From: Euryarchaeota archaeon UBA124 | Lineage (GTDB): Archaea > Thermoplasmatota > Poseidoniia > Poseidoniales > Poseidoniaceae | Length of the DNA stretch: 5,039 nucleotides | Assembly: GCA_002502215.1 (NCBI GenBank) | Contig: DAPT01000039.1 | Span: 1-5,039, forward strand | Reading direction: 5' to 3' | Shown: piece after piece, positions 1 through 5,039 of the stretch | Position numbering within the stretch: position 1 is the first letter of the stretch | Layout: each line of letters opens with the position of its first letter | Program-made: the position numbers and the translations under genes | Notes under the pieces: generated by a model | What the model saw: only the letters and a program-made list of their open reading frames with translations | The model's database searches: none | What the model was told of the DNA's origin: nothing

Positions 1-105
1 GCGGTTCTTGAAAATCGAGGGTTGTTGAACAAGGGCTCGGTAAATGCACTGTCCATCATCGCCGGAGTAGCACTCATGTGGTTCTACTTGGGGACGCCGA
101 CGTAA
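1..105 (+). CDS. C-terminal end of an unidentified membrane protein (5' truncated by window)
   Basis: Reading from base 1 in frame 1 gives 34 residues before a TAA at 103-105. The peptide starts AVLENRGLLNKG and ends in a hydrophobic stretch (ALSIIAGVALMWFYLG) closed by a short TPT tail. That is what the last transmembrane helix of an integral membrane protein looks like, with a basic/polar loop before it. The gene starts outside the window, so its family cannot be named. It runs in the same direction as the next gene. Its stop lies 41 bases before the ATG at 147, or its last 28 bases overlap that gene if the alternative GTG start at 78 is used. Confidence is moderate because only a short fragment is visible, but the hydrophobic profile and the tight spacing support a real coding end. 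Confidence 0.6.
   Translation, partial: AVLENRGLLNKGSVNALSIIAGVALMWFYLGTPT
64..67 (+). promoter_or_regulatory. Possible ribosome-binding site (GGAG) for the alternative GTG start at 78
   Basis: GGAG lies 10 bases before a GTG that opens the same reading frame as the large membrane protein. It is the only Shine-Dalgarno-like element near either candidate start; none precedes the ATG at 147. It also lies inside the upstream coding sequence, so it may be coincidental. It matters because it decides whether the protein has a 26-residue or a 49-residue signal region. Confidence 0.3.
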
Positions 106-146
106 AACGCCGCCGACTTCATGAACTGGTTCACACTCAGCGTGTC

Positions 147-2495
147 ATGCGCCATCGTCACGTTATCGCCGTGTTCCTGATGGCGTTGTTCTTTTCCGGA
201 ATAACCTCAACATCTGTCCAGGCCATTGACAATGTCTCCTATGAGGCAGGATACATCGAGTGGGAGATGGACTTTGAGCAACGGTTGTACGTTGAAGGTG
301 AGGATGCAGAAACCTCAGTACTGCAACGTGACCGTCCCGATGCTACCCTTGCATTCGCCGACGTATCTCCAAACACCGGGCTTGTACCCATTTTTACACT
401 GACCTCCGAGCCAATTGTGAACTCAATGGTTGGCACCATCAACATGTCAACATACTTCAGCGCATACCTTGTCCCCCAAGCAGGTTTTGCTCAGCCAACA
501 CAGTGTGTGAATCCATCCTTTCCACTCACGCCCGGCGAAGATTCGACAACATTAACCATGACCGTCAGTATCAACAGCAACCAAGTATATGCATCGACGG
601 TAACTCACACACTCGACACAATAGCATCAAACGATCCCCAGAATTTCTCAGGTGAAATCATGATGATGGACATCGATTTGTCCGCTTCAGACACATTTTC
701 GATTTCTCTTAGCGCTGAACATCTCTGTGAGGGAACGCTAGCACGAGTTCAGTGGGGTGGCTTCGAAACCAATGCAGGTGGAATCATCATGACCGGTAAG
801 GTCTACGAACCGTCTGCAAGCATTCGAGTTGATTCATCCCGTCGTGCACACATCGAATTTCTTCCAACGCTTCCATGGGGTATCGATGATGTGCTCGTTG
901 ATGGGAACGGCGACCCTGCTGTTTCATGGGTGCTGCGTGGACCGCTTGATGACGACGTGAAGACCAATCGTGATCGGGACATGGTCATGGAGAGTTCAAT
1001 CGGTCGAATTCGAATGGAGCGCAGCCTTGGTAACAACGAAACTGCATGGATCTGGACCGGAAAAGAAATTTTGCAAAAAGGAACCTCAAACCTTGAGGTC
1101 TGTGTCAAAACAACCTCCGGAAATCCGAATGAGGATTGCCACGCCTTTGGAATCATACGGTTTGAAGTTGAATCTGAATCCGATGGTTTTGCAAGTTCTG
1201 GCCTTTGGCTGAGCCTCTCGACCTTGGTGTGTTTCATCGGATTTGCATACAAAGGCTTCAATGACGATGACCCCCCTCCTCTTCCAATCCTCATTGCGCT
1301 CGTATTGATGATGTTGCTCATGCTCCCTGTTGGATTTTCACAATCGAATCTTGACACGGAACCCCAGCTCAATGAAAACGCATTGCTGCTCGATGCGGAG
1401 TTGAAAACCAGTGGTGCTGAATTTACAACACTCACCGAGTTAATGGATGGCTCGAGCATATTGGCTATCGGTGCAATTGCTCCGGGTTCTGAATCAGCAC
1501 AAGATCAGGCCAATGAATTGGAATTATTGCTTGGCCAACGCGATGATGTTGCTGTGGTTCAGATCGTTATTGGAGAAGATTCAATGATGAGCGATGTTGA
1601 AGCATATCGTTCGTCGATTAACAGCAGTTGGCCGATTGTTCTCGACTATGCTGAGGAATTTGTCTCAACTTCTCCAACAGGTAACGCAGACTCTGTGATT
1701 CTTGTCGACAAAAGCATGCATGTGACATGGAGTGAATCCCCAACTGGTAGTTCCAAGGCCATGAACGATGCAATTGAAGCAATCAATGGAGGAGGGCCAA
1801 CAAGCCTTGGCACCTATTTCTCAATCCTCTTCCCAACCGGCCTGTTCCTTGTTTTCCTTGCTCTTCCTCGACAAGGCTGGACAAAACCAGAGGAACCTTT
1901 GCCACCTGGAACACTCTGGGCGAGTATTGTCCTTGCAGGCGGGTTGGGGGCAGTGTTGGTTCATTTGCCAGCCCTTCTTCTCAGCCTGTTGCCATTGAGC
2001 TCATCGCTTTCACACATCCTCACAGTGATTATGTTCCTCTGGTTCGTGTTCATGAGCGCAATGACGCTACAAAGAGGGGCCCCTTTCGAAGCAGACCTTC
2101 TTGGCTCTCTCATCCATGGTCGAACGACTGCTTCCTTCCAGTCTTGGCGGCCCAAAGAAGATATGCAGCGCGACGTTTTCCTGGGAATCTTCATTGGATG
2201 GTTATCTTGGATGGCAGACCCAGGTTTGATCGCTCAAGGCGTGGGTGCTGCAGCACTTAGTGGAGGGATGGGGATTTTCTTTGCCATACTCCTCCTCATT
2301 GCCAACGTATTGATTGCAGGATTAGCGATTCTTATTCTCCGTTTTATTGCATCGTGGGGAGGTCCATTCTCAAACATCTTTGGACGCGTCGGTGCAGATA
2401 CGTTCGCTCGCTTCATGGGTCTTGTTCTCCTTCCAATCAGCATTTGGGCAACCATCAACGGTGTTCTTGCACTCTTGGCGATTGGTGTTTTCTAG
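147..2495 (+). CDS. Secreted-ectodomain multi-pass membrane protein with a cysteine-free thioredoxin-like domain
   Basis: A 782-residue protein with no family I can name. Residues 1-26 form a typical signal peptide (MRHRH, hydrophobic core, then TSVQA before IDN). Residues 27-348 are a beta-rich, acidic ectodomain with cysteines at 120, 194, 319 and 331 that could pair as disulfides. Helices follow at about 352-371 and 379-397. Residues 400-548 resemble a redoxin fold: a strand ILAIGAIAP, a helix, a strand VAVVQIVIG, then WPIVLDYAEEF and SVILVDKSMHVTW. This domain has no CxxC and no cysteine at all. About six helices follow (556-574, 589-612, 620-642, 674-690, 706-734, 753-781). Basic residues fall in the predicted cytosolic loops, which places the ectodomain and the redoxin-like domain outside. 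The ATG at 147 was chosen because it gives a standard signal peptide and avoids overlap with the upstream gene. A GTG at 78 with an upstream GGAG would add 23 basic residues. The function is unknown; a structural, scaffold or binding role is more likely than disulfide chemistry. Confidence 0.85.
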   Translation: MRHRHVIAVFLMALFFSGITSTSVQAIDNVSYEAGYIEWEMDFEQRLYVEGEDAETSVLQRDRPDATLAFADVSPNTGLVPIFTLTSEPIVNSMVGTINMSTYFSAYLVPQAGFAQPTQCVNPSFPLTPGEDSTTLTMTVSINSNQVYASTVTHTLDTIASNDPQNFSGEIMMMDIDLSASDTFSISLSAEHLCEGTLARVQWGGFETNAGGIIMTGKVYEPSASIRVDSSRRAHIEFLPTLPWGIDDVLVDGNGDPAVSWVLRGPLDDDVKTNRDRDMVMESSIGRIRMERSLGNNETAWIWTGKEILQKGTSNLEVCVKTTSGNPNEDCHAFGIIRFEVESESDGFASSGLWLSLSTLVCFIGFAYKGFNDDDPPPLPILIALVLMMLLMLPVGFSQSNLDTEPQLNENALLLDAELKTSGAEFTTLTELMDGSSILAIGAIAPGSESAQDQANELELLLGQRDDVAVVQIVIGEDSMMSDVEAYRSSINSSWPIVLDYAEEFVSTSPTGNADSVILVDKSMHVTWSESPTGSSKAMNDAIEAINGGGPTSLGTYFSILFPTGLFLVFLALPRQGWTKPEEPLPPGTLWASIVLAGGLGAVLVHLPALLLSLLPLSSSLSHILTVIMFLWFVFMSAMTLQRGAPFEADLLGSLIHGRTTASFQSWRPKEDMQRDVFLGIFIGWLSWMADPGLIAQGVGAAALSGGMGIFFAILLLIANVLIAGLAILILRFIASWGGPFSNIFGRVGADTFARFMGLVLLPISIWATINGVLALLAIGVF

Positions 2496-2612
2496 AGAAT
2501 CATTGAAAATCCGAAACAGAACAACGCGTATTGATGTGCCAATAGCAGAATTGACTACGTTGAGCGAGAGCAAGAGGCGATACTCTAAGGGCTGATTCTA
2601 CAAGCAGCCTTC
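2496..2612. other. Intergenic gap, probable transcription break
   Basis: This is the longest gap between genes in the window (117 bases). No T-run or strong terminator hairpin follows the TAG at 2493-2495. No ribosome-binding site precedes the ATG at 2613. A weakly TATA-like stretch (gatactctaa, about 2579-2588) lies roughly 25-35 bases before that ATG, about where an archaeal TATA box would sit for a leaderless transcript. The match is poor and is offered only as a possibility. Confidence 0.3.
2587..2611 (+). repeat. Short inverted repeat just before the thioesterase start codon
   Basis: GGCTG (2590-2594) and CAGCC (2605-2609) are perfect complements around a 10-base loop. The stem extends to AAGGCTG/CAGCCTT if one G is bulged. 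The structure would end one base before the ATG at 2613. It could cover the ribosome entry region if the mRNA has a leader, but stems of this length also occur by chance. Confidence 0.3.
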
Positions 2613-3077
2613 ATGGAAAAGGGTGTGCAGCGTCAATATGCTCCAACCTCGATTTGTTTTGGGTGTGGACCTGCGAATGAGAAGGGGTTGCAAATCAACT
2701 CCCTTCGCAAAGGCAATGGGCTCGAATTGAAATTTACGCCGTCCGAAGAGCATCAAGCCTTTCCGGGCATGGTGAACGGCGGAATCATCGGCACGTTGCT
2801 CGATTGCCACGGTAACTGGGCTGCTGCGATTGCTCTCATGGATACACATGGATTGGAAGAACCACCATGCACGGTTACTGCCTCTTACTCAGTCTCGTTA
2901 CGACGACCAACCCCGCTGGGTGTAGAATTGCATGTTGAGGCATATCCGGAGGAAATCAGTGAGGATAGAGTTCACGTTCGTATGGAATTGAAAGCAGATG
3001 GCAAGGTGTGTGCAACTGGCAAAGGATTGTTCGTGGCCGTCAAGGAAGGGCACCCTGCATACCATCGCTGGAGTTGA
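2613..3077 (+). CDS. PaaI/4HBT-type hotdog-fold thioesterase
   Basis: A 154-residue protein of usual length for single-domain hotdog thioesterases, which hydrolyse acyl-CoA or related thioesters in the cytosol, commonly as dimers or tetramers. The N-terminus has the family's CFGCGPANEKGLQI element (residues 15-28). The active-site segment is GMVNGGIIGTLLDCHGNWAA (52-71). Asp64 sits at the position of the catalytic acid at the start of the long central hotdog helix. The usual His of the HGG motif is Asn55 here. The beta strands of the sheet follow, including TVTASYSVSLRRPTPLG (87-103), the typical strand-turn before the last strands. ATG 2613 is the only usable start after the in-frame stop at 2586-2588, and it has no clear ribosome-binding site. 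The gene is followed after nine bases by the SprT-like gene and probably shares its transcript. The fold is secure; the substrate cannot be read from sequence. Confidence 0.9.
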   Translation: MEKGVQRQYAPTSICFGCGPANEKGLQINSLRKGNGLELKFTPSEEHQAFPGMVNGGIIGTLLDCHGNWAAAIALMDTHGLEEPPCTVTASYSVSLRRPTPLGVELHVEAYPEEISEDRVHVRMELKADGKVCATGKGLFVAVKEGHPAYHRWS

Positions 3078-3079
3078 GG
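3076..3079 (+). promoter_or_regulatory. Ribosome-binding site GAGG of the SprT-like gene
   Basis: GAGG overlaps the TGA of the thioesterase gene and stands 7 bases before the ATG at 3087. The same motif and spacing recur before the next gene (3655-3658), so both sites support the chosen starts. The position inside the upstream stop codon points to coupled translation of the pair. Confidence 0.6.
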
Positions 3080-3086
3080 CGGGGAC

Positions 3087-3629
3087 ATGGCCAAACCTTC
3101 CAAAGATCAAGAGCAACGACTTGCAAGACTAAGTGATGATGTGCTCAATGAAATGCATTTACTTGGTAAATGGGATCAGCACAACCTCGACCAACTGCAC
3201 ACAATTCCGCTCGCAGTATTGAGACGAAATGCAACCCAACGTCACGGAGTAACTCGCTTCCGAAGGAGTGCGAGGAGATATGAATTGAGAACAGAGGATG
3301 TCGAAACCATCGATCTCCATCCACAGTTGTTGCACGAGGCATGGGGGGATTACGCTCGATTCGTTTTGTACCACGAATACCTGCATGCTCTCGGAAATCG
3401 ATTCCATGACGCTCCATTCCGAATCTTGGAAGAACTCTGGCCATTCACCGGTGCTGAACGTGGCAGAGAATTTACGCAATTCCTGCGACAGAGCACAGCA
3501 ACTTGGTTTTGGGTCTGTGAAACATGTGAAAAACAGTATCCTCGTAAGAAAAAAGCCAATCGCCGCTATCGGTGTCGAATCTGCTCAACAATATTGATTG
3601 ACGTTGCGAACATGCAGGAAGCAAACTAA
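3087..3629 (+). CDS. SprT-like zinc metallopeptidase with C-terminal zinc ribbon
   Basis: A 180-residue cytosolic protein with no signal peptide or membrane helix. Residues 95-111 carry the zinc-peptidase motif: HEYLH (His96, catalytic Glu97, His100) followed by His107 as the likely third ligand, in RFHDAPF. A helical, basic N-terminal part (1-65) precedes it. The C-terminus is a zinc ribbon with CETC (144-147) and CRIC (163-166), after an aromatic WFWV and with a basic linker between the pairs. This is the layout of SprT-like proteins. The eukaryotic relative SPRTN degrades DNA-protein crosslinks; the roles of most prokaryotic members are not established. The spacer between HExxH and the third His is six residues, shorter than in E. 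coli SprT or SPRTN and nearer to WLM/YgjP-type minigluzincins. The gene starts nine bases after the thioesterase with a GAGG site, so the two are probably one operon. All key residues are present, so it should be active. Confidence 0.88.
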   Translation: MAKPSKDQEQRLARLSDDVLNEMHLLGKWDQHNLDQLHTIPLAVLRRNATQRHGVTRFRRSARRYELRTEDVETIDLHPQLLHEAWGDYARFVLYHEYLHALGNRFHDAPFRILEELWPFTGAERGREFTQFLRQSTATWFWVCETCEKQYPRKKKANRRYRCRICSTILIDVANMQEAN

Positions 3630-3654
3630 ACAAGTCATCATATCTCGGAGTTAC

Positions 3655-3658
3655 GAGG
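3655..3658 (+). promoter_or_regulatory. Ribosome-binding site GAGG of the last membrane protein gene
   Basis: GAGG stands 7 bases before ATG 3666, matching the motif and spacing found before the SprT-like gene. It lies in a 36-base gap with no visible terminator, so the gene may be read through from the upstream pair. It supports 3666 as the true start, as does the signal peptide that begins there. Confidence 0.6.
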
Positions 3659-3665
3659 TCATTCT

Positions 3666-5039
3666 ATGAAATGGAGGCTGCAGTGCATCGTCATCTTGGT
3701 CCTCCTCTGCATGTTTACAGTACCTGTTGATGCATCCCTAACAGACCAAGAATCTGGTGGAATGCTGTACTTTTCCTGTGAATCTGATGACGATTGTCGA
3801 TTGACATCCGTCCCTGTTGGAGAGGAAATCATCACCGGTTCCGTTCAAGCAAATCCGTTAATGACGGAGTCTGTGGCCATTGAGTTCGACATGATTCCAT
3901 CACAAACCGAGCTTGCTATGTTGCCGGATGTTCTTGATGAATTGTTCATCGATTTGCGGGTCCAAGGAGACACGCTCGGGGTTTACACGCCTGATATGGA
4001 AGTCAAACTCATCATTGGTTCCAGTGTCACAAACCTGGAGTCCGAACAATCCGGTGTCCCAACATCGAACGGTGAAACAGGTCACCGTTGGAATGATGAA
4101 CCACTCAACCTCGATCAGGGTCGACTTCTCTGGCCAGACGAACCTGTTCGTGTGCGTGTCGTTTTCACCGTCGATCGCCCCTCTACATGGGAACTGCATC
4201 TTCGAGGTGCGTCCTATCTCGAATTGGATATTGCATGGTCGGAAAATGTCGCATCGAAGGATGTCGATGAGCCAACGAGTTCATTGCAACCAAAATCAAC
4301 CTCGCTTGAGGATGTACATTATGGAGCCCTCGTCGGAGATGAAAACGATTGTTGGTCGTTTAATATTGAACCGAACGAGATTATGCGAATTCTCATCCAA
4401 TGGGAAGACGTGCCACTTGAACTGCAGCAAAGCAACGGTGTCCATCGTCTGAGAACTGCAGGCGGTTTACAGGTTGCACCTCCTGAAATCGTCACCAAAG
4501 CAGAAGGAGATGAAGTATTAACGAATTATCGTTGGAGAGCACTCAGTCCTGGCGACTATATGTTCTGCTTAAATGGCCAAACCGACCGCTTTCAACCCTA
4601 TATTTGGAGCGGTGTTTATGCGGTCGAAAGCTCAGGGCCAACGGATGCGTCGGAATTTGAAGGGAAGGTCGAATACAAAGCACAATTCTTTGACTTTTCA
4701 AGTGGAGAGGACACTGAACTCTCCACCCAAAGTGGAATCTTCGTTTTCCCACTCATTGGGTTTGTCATCTTTTTTGCTGCCCAATTCTATCGCTCAACCA
4801 CTTCAAAACGACTGCGTACGTTTGTCTTTGTACCCTCGATTGCAATCCTGTTTTTGAGTGGAGTCGTAAGTCCACTGTGGGTCATGGCGAATGAGAATCA
4901 ATCGGATTCTGAATGGTCGCTCGACCAGCTGCTCGAAGAACGTGTTCAGCAACTGTGGGATGTATCAAGCCCTGCAACACCAGAGGCAACGATGATTGAG
5001 CACGTTGGAGCGACCTTTGGTATTCGCAACGGTGAATCA
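3666..5039 (+). CDS. Secreted-ectodomain membrane protein with PPC-like beta-sandwich (3' truncated by window)
   Basis: The frame stays open for 458 codons to the window edge, so the C-terminus is missing. Residues 1-23 are a signal peptide (MKWRLQ, hydrophobic core, VPVDA before SLTD). The ectodomain, about 24-350, is acidic and beta-rich. It has an early cysteine pair (38, 44). Residues 216-303 look like a PPC-type beta-sandwich: HYGALVGDENDCWSFNIEP, then a ILIQWEDVPLEL strand, ending in LSPGDYMFCLNG, with Cys229 and Cys301 placed to form a disulfide. Helices at about 357-375 and 386-408 are joined by a basic loop (RSTTSKRLR), so the ectodomain and the segment after 409 are outside the cell. 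That last segment (SLDQLLEERVQQLWDV, then TPEATMIEHVGATFG) begins another domain that cannot be identified. The plan mirrors the large membrane protein at 147-2495. PPC domains usually accompany secreted or surface proteins; the precise role is unknown. The start is supported by GAGG at 3655. Confidence 0.85.
   Translation, partial: MKWRLQCIVILVLLCMFTVPVDASLTDQESGGMLYFSCESDDDCRLTSVPVGEEIITGSVQANPLMTESVAIEFDMIPSQTELAMLPDVLDELFIDLRVQGDTLGVYTPDMEVKLIIGSSVTNLESEQSGVPTSNGETGHRWNDEPLNLDQGRLLWPDEPVRVRVVFTVDRPSTWELHLRGASYLELDIAWSENVASKDVDEPTSSLQPKSTSLEDVHYGALVGDENDCWSFNIEPNEIMRILIQWEDVPLELQQSNGVHRLRTAGGLQVAPPEIVTKAEGDEVLTNYRWRALSPGDYMFCLNGQTDRFQPYIWSGVYAVESSGPTDASEFEGKVEYKAQFFDFSSGEDTELSTQSGIFVFPLIGFVIFFAAQFYRSTTSKRLRTFVFVPSIAILFLSGVVSPLWVMANENQSDSEWSLDQLLEERVQQLWDVSSPATPEATMIEHVGATFGIRNGES

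Noticed and set aside
803..1459. 218-codon open frame on the minus strand
   Set aside because: It lies wholly inside the large membrane protein gene on the opposite strand. Its translation is rich in Ser, Arg and Pro with no domain or hydrophobic pattern, as expected of an antisense shadow.
1740..2495. Possible CcdA/DsbD-type electron-transfer membrane domain after the thioredoxin-like domain
   Set aside because: The C-terminal helices contain no cysteine, and the thioredoxin-like domain has none either, so the paired redox cysteines these families need are missing.
2496..2612. Terminator or small RNA gene in the largest intergenic gap
   Set aside because: There is no T-run or stable GC-rich stem after the stop codon, and no tRNA-like or other RNA fold was seen; only the short repeat before the next gene stands out.
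3913..4452. 179-codon open frame on the plus strand
   Set aside because: It overlaps the last gene in another frame. The frame from 3666 gives a signal peptide, beta strands and membrane helices and is open for 458 codons, whereas this one has a low-complexity, cysteine- and serine-rich translation with no recognisable domain.
1..5039. CRISPR array, insertion sequence, attachment site or defence operon
   Set aside because: No regularly spaced direct repeats, terminal inverted repeats, transposase, integrase or nuclease motifs are visible. The gene content looks like an ordinary chromosomal run with uniform base composition.

Overview
The window reads as a compact, co-directional (+ strand) stretch of a prokaryotic genome with moderate GC. 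It has five genes, the first and last cut by the window edges. The style suggests a marine planktonic euryarchaeon of the Marine Group II (Poseidoniales) kind. The signs are signal-peptide proteins with beta-rich, acidic ectodomains followed by membrane helices, a SprT-like metalloprotein with a C-terminal zinc ribbon, short intergenic gaps, and GAGG ribosome-binding sites on only some genes. This placement is inference from gene style. No taxonomic marker gene is present, and some bacterial groups could look similar.

Layout. Positions 1-105 hold the C-terminal 34 residues of a membrane protein. Positions 147-2495 (alternative GTG start at 78) encode a large secretory-pathway membrane protein: signal peptide, beta-rich ectodomain with four cysteines, a pair of membrane helices, a thioredoxin/redoxin-like domain with no cysteines, and about six more helices. 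After a 117-base gap come two closely linked cytosolic genes. The first (2613-3077) is a PaaI/4HBT-type hotdog thioesterase. The second (3087-3629) is a SprT-like zinc metallopeptidase, nine bases downstream with its own GAGG site. Thirty-six bases later (3666 to the window end) a second large membrane protein begins. It has a signal peptide, a beta-rich ectodomain including a PPC-like beta-sandwich, two membrane helices and the beginning of another extracytoplasmic segment. No stop codon is reached.

How they fit together. The two large membrane proteins share a plan (signal peptide, beta ectodomain, helix, short loop, helix, second extracytoplasmic segment) and may be distant paralogues. They flank the thioesterase/SprT pair, which look like housekeeping or repair-type cytosolic enzymes. 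No mobile element, CRISPR array, RNA gene or antisense gene could be supported. The most unusual items are the cysteine-free thioredoxin-like domain held between membrane helices, the His-to-Asn change in the hotdog active-site motif, and the short-spaced HExxH...H motif joined to a SprT-type zinc ribbon.
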